A stretch of DNA of 64,000 bases from Zygnema cylindricum (GCA_037447655.1 JBBHKE010001895.1:173705-237704), one strand, 5' to 3'. Positions 36,701 through 48,848 are shown, counted from the first letter of the stretch. A program made the numbers and translations. Notes: generated by a model from the sequence alone, not told the origin.

Positions 36701-37018
36701 TGCTCTGTATTCCGCCTCCCCTTGCTCCCTTAAATGACCTGTTACATATATTGAACTTAAATGCCTATTCCCTCCAACTTCACCAACCAGTTTGCTGGAA
36801 AACTGCTCTATCCAAACGCCTCCTCTTATATACAAATGTACATCAATCGGCAAATGAGACAAAGAGTTCGGAGGAGAAACTGAAACAGCTGCCCAGCCTT
36901 GCTGTAAGGGAAGCGCCACTCTCTTTCCGTCTCTCCGCACAGTGTTGGCTGCAACAGTTCCATGACACCAGGCAAGCGTACATCCCTGCAATGGAGGATT
37001 GCCTCTCTTACTGCTCAT
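30758..37018 (-). CDS. Unrecognised 753-aa protein with Ser/Pro-rich KSP-repeat region (five-exon model)
   Basis: Exons on the minus strand: 37018-36351, 34959-34611, 33034-32804, 32419-31697 and 31048-30758 (TGA). Every junction has GT-AG signals and matching phase, giving 754 codons. Residues 1-223 are a compact, Trp- and Gly-rich region (CGEWVLYQRQGDR, DGDIWWALPVLVDTG), possibly beta-rich. The second exon adds QSYVTFQGLQTDINTN and a basic KVFKTRRTVWKSDPD segment. The third looks helical (SSEIHQFMGEIVINYRSLGW). The fourth, 241 codons, is disordered, Ser/Pro/Arg-rich, with repeated DKSP motifs that could be proline-directed kinase sites. The fifth is helical (NIANLRRQVKVDLSPLLDEW). I do not recognise the family and give no function. 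A TATA-like TTTAAATAA lies about 50 bp upstream of the ATG. The stop in the first exon, 3 bp past the donor, supports splicing there. Exon 2 has a pseudogenic copy at 9437-9715. Confidence 0.62.
33398..33579. mobile_element. Short TIR element in intron 2 of the unrecognised gene
   Basis: It starts TACTGCCCATCGCTATTAGAG and ends AATAGAAATGCGAGGTGAA. The interior TTTTTTGACCCAAAATCATAA is shared with 39069-39266. Confidence 0.65.
33925..35830 (+). repeat. Parent of segmental duplication block B
   Basis: It matches 8705-10300 in the same orientation. It includes the intact second exon of the minus-strand gene and flanking introns, so it is the likely parent. Confidence 0.83.
36176..36275 (+). 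repeat. GAGAGG purine microsatellite in intron 1 of the unrecognised gene
   Basis: About 100 bp of A/G-only sequence lies 75 bp past the exon 1 donor. The minus strand is a polypyrimidine tract. Confidence 0.85.
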
Positions 37019-38309
37019 GGCTACTCCCTCTCTCGCTCCCTCCCCCTCTCGCACTTGCCTCCAAATTATTTAAAGGAAGGCAGCAGAAACAGACAGTAGA
37101 AACAGACAGCAGAAACCGATCGCGGAGTGCCACGTGTCAGCAGCTGCTTGAAGAATAACAGGTGTCAGCTTCTGAGCAGCTGGATGGTTAGTTACAGAAC
37201 AGACCGAAGTTGAAAGTTAACTTGCTGGAGTTGCTGCTGTAAGGAAGCTGATTTGCCGGCCGGCAATGGCCACATACGAGTGCGACGGCTACTTCGCTAG
37301 TGGGCATTGATTCGTTTGGCCAGCGTATAAAGTACGAATGGTTGGGTATACGAATAAGTAAGTACATAATTGTACAGACAGCATGTACGACCAGGAAAGA
37401 CAGAAAATGCGCCGACAACACTTTGACAGGTGGCCGCGCATTTGACAAGATTTGCTGGCTGAAAATCCTTGTCAAAGATTGGCGATTTCCGTAGCGCGTC
37501 TGGTTGACCTATTCTGATTGGGTTCAACCGTTCAACGCCTTGGACGGCGTCACAGTTTATGAACAGACACACGGGATATCCGCGCCATTTTGCTGATATC
37601 GTAGGTGAACAGCTCTGTTTTTGTCCGATTGCCTATTGTAAATGACGTGTCCTATGAAAGATTCTGAGACTGCCAGCCGTTGAAATATGTACGGAAAAGC
37701 AAAGGTCACAGTCATGTACTGCCTCTCGCGGCCAATGACTCCAATGGATGTGTACGGACAGTTTCCTAGGCCTTTTTCCGGAAAAAGCGCAGGCGTTCTT
37801 CATAATGAAAAACCGTACGGTACATAAATCGCGCTGTTCGCAATCGCGCAGTAAACACAGTACTTGTCCACGTTCGCATGTACTGCAGGTACACGGTCTG
37901 TCTCATTGTTATGTAACTTCAACCTTGTTGCACGGAACTGGAAGCTGAACGTTGTTCCAGCAGTTACTACGCCGTGGGACACAAAACATATATGGTTTTA
38001 CAGGATATAAATTCGTTAAATGGAGATTCACCGTCAGACGGACTGGTACCAGACGGAATTTGACCTTACCAGACGTTTGGTTTGGATTCAACCTAAAACA
38101 AAGCTTCCATTGGAACCCTAATCCTTACGATTACCATAGGGTTGCTTCAATCAGATTTTTGTCCTTTACCTCATTGTTTGTTTATTTGCTGTTGCCTTTT
38201 TGTCCTTTTCGTAGTTTACTTCTTTTGATTTCACTTTCGCTCCTTCTTTGCTAGTGTTTTCAGGTTTGAGATCCGAAGTTTTTAGGGTTCACAAAGTTGG
38301 AGGCGGAAA
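37019..38309. promoter_or_regulatory. Shared intergenic region of two divergent genes
   Basis: It separates the starts of the unrecognised minus-strand gene (37018) and NAA20 (38310). The TATA-like TTTAAATAA read on the minus strand is at about 37067-37075. No equivalent was found near the NAA20 start. Pyrimidine-rich sequence at 38160-38250 may be its 5' UTR. Whether the genes share control elements is unknown. Confidence 0.5.
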
Positions 38310-41300
38310 ATGACGACTATTCGCCGTTTCACATGCTTTGATCTTCTCCGTTTTAACGGTGTCAACCTGGACTGGTACACGGAAACAGTAAATTCTTAAA
38401 TCTCTGCGCACGCGCTTTTCTAGGGTTTTTTTAGTTATGTATATTTCATGCATGTCTTATTTTCTTCTTCTTCTTCTATTTTTTTTTGAGGTTTCCTTTA
38501 GCTTTTTCCCCGTTCTTTTGAACTTCTCTTTCGATGTTTAATGTTTTTCGTAGTCCCTTACATTCATAATTCTCTACTTTTTCCTTTATGTGTTAAGCTT
38601 TTGAGGAACAATTCCTGTAATTTTTCCTATTTTGTAAAAGAGAAAGCATCTTATAACTTGTACTAGGGTTTGTATTATAGTTTCGTGTCAATTCAATCCT
38701 ATTTTTTTTATTCAAACATTTGAATTTACACAAACATCTTTGAAAAACTATCACATAAAGAGCACTAATTATGATGAAATGATGATGAATTCCAAAATTC
38801 TATTGCATCCTATGAAACAAAAAGCTTGTTGCTTTTTATTATTTTGCTTTTGTTATAACTTTTGAAATTTGCGAGGCAAAGTTCTTCAAGCCAACTATGT
38901 TTGTAAGACATGCTTTTAGAAGAGATGATGATAGTAAAAGAAAGGAAAATGGCAGAGCCGGTTGTGTTAAAAATTAATCTTCTCTCAAAATCGGAGTAAG
39001 AAAATTGAGACCATAAAATTGAAAGAGTTAAAAGTAAATGTTTTGTAAGGATCAAAGTTGCAATATTATACTGGTCGTTGCTATTATAGTTAATAACGCT
39101 AACTCTAGTGAGGGTTTTTTTGACCCACAATCATAAATTAGTCTTAATAATGCTGCTTACTCAATTGGCCATAATGGCCCACGTGTCACAACACAATATA
39201 GTGTAGTTAATACTAAACTCGCTTTAACACTGATAATTTACCAATTCTAATAGCGATGTTAGGTGTAGTTTTCTTCAAAACACACAAGTTCTTTCAAAGG
39301 GCCGCGTTGAACAAAAAGTTAAGTATTCTTTCTCAAATATCAAAAATCAAATGTGTTTCTTTCAAGAAATCAAGTTAATAGAAAATGGGAGTTAAGTTCG
39401 CTCAAAGTTTTTTTTTCTCAAAGCATTAGATCCAGTCTGCTCAAGGAAGCAATGTTTAATTTTGCTAAAGAAACAAAACCAGTCTTTTTAGGTTATCTAA
39501 TTCATTTCCTTGAAGATTAACAATCAAAATTTATCTATGCTCGAAAACTGAGAATGAGCTCGTTTAAAGTGCTTATGTCTAGTTCTTAAAATGAACCAAA
39601 TTTCGGTTTTTCAAAGATATTTCTTTTTATTTTCTCGATAAAGAAATGAATCGAAGTATTTCTCTCAAAAAACCGGACTTGGCCCCTTGTGACATTCAGT
39701 GTCCAATTTTTGAAAAAAGGAAAAGACATAAACGTGTCCTTAGAGAAGCAAGGTTTCTTGTCTTAACTTTTGGTGTTTGATGTCTCAAAAGTCAAAGTCG
39801 GTCGTTTTAGTGAAGAATTGTCACTGTTAAAACCCTCTGGAAAGTTTCGCCGTCGTATTTGAGATCCATAAAAACATAATTTACCATTTTATGTTCATGT
39901 TCATGTTCATGTTTTAAGTATTATGTCTATATCATGTGTTCATGTTTATGTTTATGTTTTATATTTGATGTATCTGAATGGATCTACCACTGTTGTAAGA
40001 AGTCAACCACACAAATTTTTCAAACTAATTCTCTTTCTGACGTCATTCTGACGATATGATGGAAACAAATCAGATTTGTACTGTTTTGCTTGTGATCTGA
40101 AGTTATTTTATTTTAGATGCCTCTGCAAAATGGGGGAAACGACTTCAGGTTTCTACTTTTGCTGCATGTGATTCGAAATTATTTTGTCTTATATGGCCCT
40201 GCAGTACAACCTGCCCTTCTATTTGAGCTATCTCGCTCGCTGGCCCGAATATTTCCTGGCAGCAGAAGGACCAGGAGACAAAATTATGGGATATAGTATG
40301 CTCTCTCTCCCGCCCTCTCTTGTTCCCTCCATTTGCTAAAGAATTATCACAGTATGTCTTTCTTTTTCCCACTCTCTTTCCCGCGCTCTCCTTCTGTCTA
40401 TCTCGCCTTACCAAAAACATACATCATGGGTTTTGAAAAGCTCTCTTTTTCTCTGATTTCTGTAATTAGTGTGAAAAATGCCAACTTGTCTGTTTAGTTT
40501 CAACTTTTGTCCAGGTAAAATACACCCTGAATTGTTCGTAGTCTTTCCCTTTGACCACAATATAGCTGTAATAACACTTAGTGCTTTCTTAAATCTAATT
40601 TTTTAAACGGCTCAAAACCAGCCTTGTGATTCAAGAACTGAATCAGAATGAATAACACTAATAGGCTTTTTACACTAGAAAAATTTACTGCACACAAATG
40701 TATGTGGAGTTCAATGAACCTGTCCAGAATAATGAGGAGAAGTACAGTTACTGCACACACTTAATCAACAGGCAGACACTACAAAGTCAGTTCACAGTTC
40801 ACATAATGAGGCGTGTATAATTGATAAATAGACAACTAAACAGAACATAAACTAACATAGGAAACACTGGGGTCCCGAGATGAGCCGACCTACTGGGCCA
40901 CCCAGCAAGGCAGCAGTCCCTACGGCACTGAAACCGGAAACTCCTGTTTTAAGTGTAGTAGAACTACTGCAAAATTACTATTTTCAGATAACCATACAAT
41001 ACCGGATAACACTGGTCAACATGCAAACCGTACTGTTAATGGTTTACTGTACATTTGTAGCAGAAAAAAAAACTACGTGAAAATATATAATATGAAATCC
41101 ACGCTAATAATTCCCGTGTGATTCCCAGCTCTAGTTCGAGTTGATTCTGCTCGTATAGCAATGGTTGCTGGTGGGTTGTGTATCCACACTATTTCATGTA
41201 TGTTCTATGGTGAATGGAGGCTGTGGGCGGCAGTCATGGGGAAGGTGGAAGGGGAGGGAGAGAATTGGCACGGTCATGTGACAGCTGTCACGGTGGCACC

Positions 41301-44300
41301 AGAGTATCGGCGACAGCAGCTGGCAGCGAAGCTGATGGACATCTTAGAGGAGATTTCTGAGAAGACGTGAGTTGGGAAGAGGAGGGGAATGCCCGTGGAT
41401 CTGGACAGTTTCTCTTTCTACTTCCTTCCGTTTGAACTGGTTTTTGTTTGGATTATGGATCTGGCGAATGTCGGTGATTTGGAGTAGCGTATGGAAAGGT
41501 CTTCATTATTAACAGCTGTTGTGTTTTTTGGTGATTTGAGAGATTGTAAAATTGTTAAGGGTCCAGTTTTTAGGATGCTGTCCTCTTTCTTTTTTTGGTT
41601 TCGTGATCATGGCATTTGGTCTGGTTTTGATTTTGTGATGGTGCAGATATAATGCTTATTTTGTGGACCTTTTTGTTCGAGTGTCCAATAACGCGGCCAT
41701 CAACATGTACAAAAAGGTGTGCTTATTTGTACCTTTCTGATTTTTTTACTTTCTTTTTCCTCGCCCTTTTTTTTGTTTTTTTTTAGCCTTTGAGGGAAAA
41801 AAAGAAGGAAGACAATGTATAGTAACCTACATGTGTTGTTTTTTGGTGATTTATTTTTGATGGAAATTTGAAAATAATACTTCCATGGGCATTGTTACAA
41901 CAGAATCCTATTTTTCAAGTCCTAAATAGCTTGAGGTAGGAGGAATGCACATTTCTAATAAGTGCAGTAGTCTATTTGTGTCGATGGAGAAACTAGTGTT
42001 TTCCACACCAATTCATGCTCGTTCAGAAAAAGGGCCTAAGTAGTACATACTACTCTTTTTTGAATAACATCGCTATTAGTAGTGTTGTATTTCAAATGAA
42101 TTCTGAATTGATAGATCACGATATCAGTATATTGTGATATCGTGACCTTGGAAATTCGATGTTTATCGACTTTGCCGATATCGCTATTACCGGCGATAAT
42201 CGACCGATAAACATACGGTACTTCATACATAAATCTTTACACAAGCAGAGAATATATTTTGCGGATTATTCACCAAACACTTGATTGGCTGGAAATTCTG
42301 CATACAAAATCTGGAAATAAAAATCAAGATACAATGACAGATTTTTGGTACACACAAATTTTAACATACGGCAATAGTTTCATAACAATAGAGGACTGTG
42401 TAACATACCGTACTGAGAAAAGTTTTCACCCGTGACGGCGTATGGAAGAAGGCATAATCAGTAATTTTAGTTATGCTCCATATATAGATTATCGAGACAC
42501 TTCACAAAAGTGCATATCGATTATTGGTAATCCTTGCTCTGTGTACAACACTGCTATTAGAGCTTATAGTTCTGGTTCCTTTTTTACATTTTTTTTACCC
42601 AACGTCATAAAATAGTGCTAATATCGGTGATTTTCCTATTACGATAATTTCAAAATTCGATATCATCGGTTGTTGAACAGCAAGTGGCCCCAATAGATCG
42701 TGTGGTGATGAATAAGCTGTGATTGCTGATAGATTTGTATGTATACGTTATGACTATGCATTAGTACTATTTACTATATAGTACTGTACTGCATACAGGG
42801 TATTGTATGTCATGTCACGTATCACAATCTGGTCCGTACTTAGTAGAATGAAAGGATGGAACTCCAGTCCGGACTGTGCGGCATGTATGCACAAAAATGT
42901 TGCACTCCAATAGGACCAAAAGTATAGCACTCTTTACTCCTGTCCAAATTTTAACAGTGAAGTACAGTCAATTTTTTTGACTTTTTGATCATCAGATCAG
43001 CTGACTGGAAACCGTAAACTTTACAAAAATCTGTCATTGTCAAAGTTAATTATTGTGATATTCTTTTATCGGTATATCGGTTAAGATATATCGGTAAAAT
43101 ATCGTGATATTTTTCTTATTGATATATCGAACCAATATATCATTTATTGGTGAGTCTAAAAAAGGTACATGTCATCATCTGAAAGAGGCTATCGATACAC
43201 AACAATGCTAATAATACTTATTCATAGTAATGGAGAACAATGTGGGGTACGATTTTGTTGACCGTTCTCCACAAATGATTTGAATGAGGAAGATGTTGTG
43301 AAGGAATGTGTTGGGCCACAAGCTTTGCAGACAAAATCAATTTACAAGTTGCCTGTTGTCACTATCTCCTTAGAGTTGCACAATTGGAGGACAACTATTT
43401 ATAAACAGTTCCAATCCATAATTAATCTTGCTCAAATTTCCAGGTTCTTAGTTCTTGAGGTGTATCATTTGCTCAACTAACCGAATGCATACCTATACTT
43501 CAAAAACTATTTTGGTACTCCTGAGTTTGAGGGAAGAAAAGAGAGAGGGAGTGGGAGAACCTCTGGCCAGTTCCTCACGGCCAGACATGTCCAATATTTG
43601 CTTCAGCTACAAATTGTTAATAGCATGTTTGTAAGGGAAAGAGACGAGAGGGAGGGAGGGAGGGAGGGAGGGAGGGAGGGAGGGAGGGAGGGAGGGGGGG
43701 GGGGGGGGGGGGGCGGGGGGGGCGGGAGGGGGGGGGGGGAGGGGGGGGGGGAGGGGGGGAGGGGAGGGGGGGAGGGGAGGGGGGGGGGGGAGGGGGGGGG
43801 GGGAGGGGGGGAGGGGAGGGGGGTGGAGGGGGGGGAGGTGGGGAGGGAGGGAGGGAGGGAGGGAGGGACCTGTGGTCAGCCAGTCATGTAGCAATATTTT
43901 GCTCCAACCACTAAAGTCTTCATAGTATCTTTTTCGTCTTTTTGTGAATGCAGTTTGGATATGGTGTCTATCGACGCGTGTTGAATTACTACTCTGGGGA
44001 AGAAGATGCGTTTGGTAAAAACTTTTGTCCTTTTCCTTTAAGCAAATAAAATCTGGTGCACAGTTTTTGGCGGTCTTGACTGGATGGTAAAAGGAAATTC
44101 GTGGATGTTAGAACTAGAGTCACGACTAATTGCTTCATCATCGTTTTATTGGCAGTTTTATTTAATGTGGCCTTTCTTGAGTCCTTATGTACAGACTTTA
44201 ACCTTTTTCTTTTTCTTTTTCTTTTTCTTTGTCTTTTTCCCCCCTCCCTCCCTCCCTTTGCTTTTTTCCCAGATATGCGCAAAGCTATGCCTCGAGATAA

Positions 44301-44364
44301 GCACAAAAAGTCGATGATTCCTTTGGATCGACCCGTGACACCTGAAGAACTCGAGCACGATTAG
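38310..44364 (+). CDS. NAA20: N-alpha-acetyltransferase NAA20, catalytic subunit of NatB
   Basis: Six exons in phase: 38310-38387, 40205-40295, 41234-41366, 41647-41716, 43954-44014 and 44273-44364 (TAG), 174 aa, close to the 178 aa of the human protein. The GNAT fold is recognisable along its length: MTTIRRFTCFDLLRFNGVNL, YLARWPEYFLAAEGPGDKIM, WHGHVTAVTVAPEYRRQQLA with the acetyl-CoA loop RRxxLA, YFVDLFVRVSNNAAINMYKK, FGYGVYRRVLNYYSG, and an end RPVTPEELEHD. NatB co-translationally acetylates proteins starting Met-Asp, Met-Glu, Met-Asn or Met-Gln, with NAA25 as ribosome-bound partner (family knowledge). Splice sites: exon 1 ends with a complete Thr codon; exon 2 ends one base into an Ile codon. 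Introns 1 and 4 are long and repeat-filled. A poly(A) signal AATAAA lies at 44389-44394. A broken partial copy lies at 6323-7424. Confidence 0.94.
39069..39266. mobile_element. Short TIR element in NAA20 intron 1
   Basis: It starts TACTGGTCGTTGCTATTATAG and ends CTAATAGCGATGTTAGGTGTA. The interior contains AATGGCCCACGTGTCAC. Its duplicate is at 8231-8415. Confidence 0.68.
42083..43203. mobile_element. Palindrome-rich TATCGG element in NAA20 intron 4, degenerate
   Basis: The start GTTGTAT and end ATCGATACACAAC resemble the ends of the copy at 61787-62564. ATATCG/CGATAT inverted motifs cluster near both ends (42110-42210 and 43060-43150). A shrunken trace is present in block A near 5880-5960, so it predates the duplication. 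Confidence 0.5.
43648..43867 (+). repeat. 220 bp G-rich tract in NAA20 intron 4
   Basis: It begins as (GGGA)n, becomes near-pure G with scattered A, C and T, and returns to (GGGA)n. It ends about 85 bp before exon 5. The poly-Gly and poly-Pro frames over it are artefacts. It has very high G-quadruplex potential on the sense strand. Confidence 0.95.
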
Positions 44365-46232
44365 GGCACCAAGGGTTCAGGTTTATCGAATAAAAGTAAC
44401 TGGATTCTATTTTGTACTGCGGTTTTATAAATCTGGGTGTCAACGTCTTTTGAAGTTCTTAAATGTGAGGCTTTAGTGGATTTTTTTTCAGTTTCGTTCG
44501 GCCTGTCCCTTTTTTGTGGTGTTTTTCTTTTTTTCATATGCCCGCATGGTGTATGATTTACGCGGAATTTACGAAAGCTTGTCGACTCAAGTGGACTACA
44601 CCAGAAATCGTTAGTAGTATTAATACCACTAATCTAAACAGGCTGATTTTATTATTCAGCGCAATGGTAAACCATTTGAGTTCCATGGGAACAAAAGGAG
44701 GCAGCAATGCTAAAACTGAAAAACTTCATGTAGAGGGAACAAAACAAAACAGATAAACAAGTCAAAAGCATTGTTTTTTGCCATCTAATCACAGAATGTC
44801 GGTAATAAGGCTAATTGTTTGTTTTCCTAATGCTGGTTTTTAAAACTGTGCAAGAACAGCCACGTTGTTTAGAACTGAATTAAAATTAATATTTTTAATT
44901 GATAGCCCGCGCTAGTAATTCATTACCCTAATAATGAATCATGACAAAGATTGTATCCAGGCTGCGATTGTGTGTCTCCATCGAGGGACCCTCTTATGAC
45001 AGATAGTTTCTGGCCCTTATTCTAGTCTTACAAATGGAGAGATCGAGCCTGTTTACATCACCACTAGAAGAGTCTAATTTTACGCTTTCTCTCTGCCTTT
45101 CCTTCTCTTTTTCTCTCTTTCCCTCTCTTTTTCTCTCTTACCCATCGTTGAGTGAGTGCGCCGTGTGTCGAGTAGCCTGGTAGTCAGTCTTCCCCTCCCC
45201 CCCCGCCCCCCTCTCCCTCTCCCTCTCCCTCTCCGTGTCTGTCTCCCTCTCCCTCTCTCTCTCCCTCTCCGTGTCTGTCTCCCTCTCCCTCTCCCTCTCC
45301 CTCTCCCTCTCCCTCTCCCTCTCCCTCTCCCTAATGGCTCTTGAGAGAGGGCTCTTGGCCAAGGTGGGACCGTCTTTTGGAGTCATGTGAGCTCATTTCA
45401 GCGACTGGTTTTGTTATCGACGTGACGGATCGGATTTGGTATTCATAAGTCGACGTCAAAGCTGATCAGTGATTAGCCCAAGTTGAAAAATCGTCAACTA
45501 ATGAGCCCTGCCTAGATTGTACTATAGCCATGATGGGATATCATGCATCTTTACGGCAAGAGCTATGCCGTCAGCGTTATGAGTGTTAATAACACTTATT
45601 CGGTCACGCCTTTCATTGGCCAAAAATCAACAGAGTTAACATTATTTGAGGTCGTGGACCAAATTTGCCACGTCTCATTACAAAATTAGTATTATTAATT
45701 CTAATTTTGCATTAATAGAGGGACAGGATAAATTAAAAAGCACGATGGTAAACCATCTGAGTCCGGGGGTACAAAAAGGGTGGCATGGCCAACACATAAA
45801 AACTACCAGGGCAATAAAACTAAAGAGAGCAACGGGAACAACAACAAGGCAAATAAAAGCACCCAAACCCAAAATGAAAAGCCCAGCAACACACAAATCC
45901 AAAACCACAACTCTAACACCAACTCAATTATCTATCTATGAAAAGCAACCCCGTAAGTCCCCCCAACCCGGGGGAGCACGTTGAGGGAGGTCCGGAACAC
46001 GGCGACGATCCATAACCGAGATAGCCGATCGGAGGAGAATAGAAGCATGCACTCGCTGTAAAGCCACAGATAAGCGTTGACGATAAAAAGATGTAAGGAC
46101 CGAAGGAGGAGGGCTCCCAGGTCCTCGGCGCTCGAAAGCACGCCGAGCGCAAGTACGGAGAAATACTAACAAATCTTTGACGCTAATATTGATGAGCGGT
46201 GTAGCTCGGAGCAAGCAATTAAAATTGATAGC
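44365..46232. other. Repeat-rich intergenic region after NAA20
   Basis: It holds the NAA20 3' UTR, a (CCCTCT)n tract at 45203-45332 with CCGTGTCTGT interruptions, and two copies of an ATGGTAAACCAT..GAGT motif (44664 and 45745) that mark an unknown dispersed repeat. A GC-rich minus-strand frame (46247-45936) is also present and is unlike its AT-rich neighbours. That frame may be a retroelement remnant, but no domain is recognisable. Confidence 0.4.
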
Positions 46233-46676
46233 GTTGTGTATCGGCAAGAAGTTTATCGCGATAACACCGATACCAATATTTATCGGTTATCGAACGGTTA
46301 GGGGTTCCCGATATATCGCTCCGAGACCAACAAATTCCGTATCGGCGATAAGTGGAAAGAGTTTAGTACGCTATATAATTGTACTTTATAATATAATGTG
46401 TTATGTTTTTCACTGTATATAGCGTGTCGTGGCCACGTGTAAAAATCTGTTCCGTACTCTATGTAACGGAATAACGGCGGTTTAGTACGACGGGATAAAT
46501 CGTACAATTATCGCCAATAGTTATCGGTACTGGGGTTTTCGCGATAAAAAACCGATATTATCGGTTTCTTATCGGCGATAACATCGGTGTCGATACATCG
46601 TGCCGATATATCGATTATCGCCAAGCCAAAAAAAAAGTACATATCGATTATCGGCAAAACCCTGCCGATACGCAAG
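46233..46676. mobile_element. Palindrome-rich TATCGG element (444 bp)
   Basis: It starts GTTGTGTATCGGCAAGAAG and ends CCTGCCGATACGCAAG. TATCGGCGATA and related palindromes cover both flanks. No open frame of note. Confidence 0.62.
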
Positions 46677-47114
46677 ACTAAAAATTGAGCATTTTTCAAT
46701 CAAATCTCTATTTGGTATCTAGAATTCAACCATAATTGAAAGAGAGGAAATTATTACAAAGAGAGAAGGAAAGAGATTTTGAAAGTTAGGGTTTAGTTAA
46801 GGGGGTAAGAGGCCAGGCTGGGTTATGTGAACAAGAGCTTCTTCTTAATGAAAATTGGTCCTCCAATGTGAATGTTTCATTGTGAATTTGTTTGTTTTCC
46901 AATTGATGGGGTGTGTGATTCGGAATGGATAAGGGTAAAGGATTTTATGAATTGGAAAATATTTTCCAAATCTTTTTACACATCCTTTTGACCCAAGCTT
47001 GGTTAGAAAACAGCGAGGGGTCATTCAAAAATCGAGCTGCCGTGGACCAATGAGGTTGCTTGACCGAAAGAGGGTGGAATTACGAGTTGAACTGATACGG
47101 GATTGGAAGAAAGC
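46677..47114. other. Spacer without recognised features
   Basis: About 440 bp of AT-rich sequence with no gene and no element ends identified. Confidence 0.4.
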
Positions 47115-47669
47115 TACACCGCGAATCGTTATTAGAGTATATAACTCTAATTTGGTTTCCTGAAATTTTGGTTTTTTTTTTTAAATAGTATACATGATTT
47201 TAATTTTTCCTTTACGTTAATTAAGGTACAGTACAAAATAGCGTAAAGAACGAAAGTACAATAAGATCTAAATAGTGTGGTGTACGGTCGATGTCAGACC
47301 GTAAATAAATGTACCTTTTCAAGTAAAAATTTACAAAAAATAAATTAAATCAGGCACGCACACATAGGAACGTGCGCTAAAAAAACGGGATTCAATCTGG
47401 TCGCATTACTGCCGTAAATTAGTCTGACATGTAACAGATATTTAAATTTCGCGACGGCGTACGATTTCTAATATTTTGTACGGATACATATATTAATGTA
47501 TACAATTGTACGGCGATTACTCCTTTTTTTGCAACTCCCAAATTGGCATTAACGCCAAAATTAGAATGCACCTTTTTTAAAAAAACTTCAAATTCCTTAT
47601 TAGCATTAATAACGATATTTTTTTCTCAACACTAATTAAACTTTTACACTAGTAACGATTCGCGGTGTA
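47115..47669. mobile_element. TIR element (555 bp)
   Basis: It starts TACACCGCGAATCGTTATTAG and ends ACTAGTAACGATTCGCGGTGTA. The interior keeps AATAGTGTGGTGTACGGTCG and a degraded frame with DGVRF and FCTDTYINV, matching the 103-aa frame at 20930-21241. Confidence 0.82.
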
Positions 47670-48269
47670 CTGTAGTTTTGTAGTCGTCTACAACCGTCAC
47701 AAATTACACCCACGTCTACATCCGTCACAATTTAAAGTAACTATTTCATTTCTTTACATAGGAATGCTCTGAAAGCATTACGGAGAATCTTCGTTAAAAA
47801 ACAAAGTTACAAGACTAAGTTTCGGTTACATGGGAAGGTGCCCTAAGTGTTCACATCGCACATTTTTTTAAAGTTTTTGTAGAAACGCCACATAAGCCTT
47901 GTACCCTCAACCAAGTATCGGATGGATTTCATTTTTTTATGTTTTCAAATAAATTGACATGGCGCACGTGCAAAGAGTAGGAATCCGTTCCGCAAAACTG
48001 GGAAATGAGCATGGAGAGCTTGCGCACTCGTTGAGTCGTTAACCTAATTGACTACTCTTACATGTTCACATAGAGATTCTTGTCTAGAAATGTTATCCAT
48101 TGTGCACAACTGCGGAACAGTATGAATGGTTATATCGTAAAGAAATTAGTACTGTGGCGTAGAGGAAAAAATGAACTAATCTACACTCTAGATTAACTGA
48201 ACATCGTAAGTAAGCTATGACGAACCATTTGTTTGTACGTTCACCCAGGATGACTGCGTCGGGATCATA
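47670..48269. other. Spacer with a likely Harbinger-type right end
   Basis: ACATGGGAAGGTGCCCTAAG at about 47830-47850, preceded by AAAAAACAAAGTTACAAG, resembles the right end of the element at 19928-20652. No left end and no gene were found. Confidence 0.35.
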
Positions 48270-48530
48270 GTTCAAAAGTAGGCGTTTTTATGGTAGGCCT
48301 TTGGTCGGCGCCTCTATCGTAAGTTGTGTTAAGGGCTTTTCATGTGATCTTCTTAGATCGCTTCTTTGATCAGCGGCCGTCCGATCTTCCGAATCTGACG
48401 GTGTAAATAAAAATATTTTGTCCGAATGTTTTAATTGGTCCGAATAGGTCCGAATACAATATGGGTCTTAAGGTCATATTGTATGTTTTGCATACAATAG
48501 GCATATTGTATGTGCCTACTTTCACTTACT
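48270..48530 (-). repeat. Dispersed repeat, copy 2 (inverted partner of 16650-17125)
   Basis: It reads TTTTCATGTGATCTTCTTAG, GATCAGCGGCCGTCCGATC and the ATATTGTATG block in the opposite order to copy 1. Confidence 0.68.
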
Positions 48531-48848
48531 TTTGAACTATGGTCGGGATATTTGAGTAGTCATCGGACGGCTAATGTATCACTAGAAGCTAACATCTGCC
48601 CTAGAGCCAACAAAACATTACAAATTAACATGCATCACACATTCCCATTTTTAGCCGTAGTTTGTGTTCACATTGCGTTTGAACATGTGAGAACAGGTTC
48701 GCACAATTATCTCCCGTCTGTATTACTTTGAATCAAATCTGAGCGCGCTTTAGCGTGTGAACAATGACAATTTCATGTACGAAATGTACCAAACATCGAG
48801 CAGTTACGGTGAAGCTTCATCAGACGAAAAGTGAGGTATTTTACTAGT

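Larger units (their letters stand above)
38800..43900 (+). repeat. Parent of segmental duplication block A
   Basis: It matches 4930-8700 in inverted orientation, from NAA20 intron 1 to just past the G-rich tract of intron 4. The intact exons identify this as the parental copy. Similarity stops about 50 bp before exon 5. Confidence 0.87.

Noticed and set aside
43598-43894. Long poly-Gly/Glu and poly-Pro open frames on both strands
   Set aside because: They are translations of the G-rich microsatellite in NAA20 intron 4.
45138-45386. Arg-Glu repeat frame (minus) and Leu-Pro frame (plus)
   Set aside because: They arise from the CCCTCT microsatellite; no other coding sign.
45936-46247. GC-rich 103-aa minus frame that resembles a retroelement C-terminus
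   Set aside because: No catalytic motif or CCHC-type signature could be identified, so it is kept only as a note in the regional entry.
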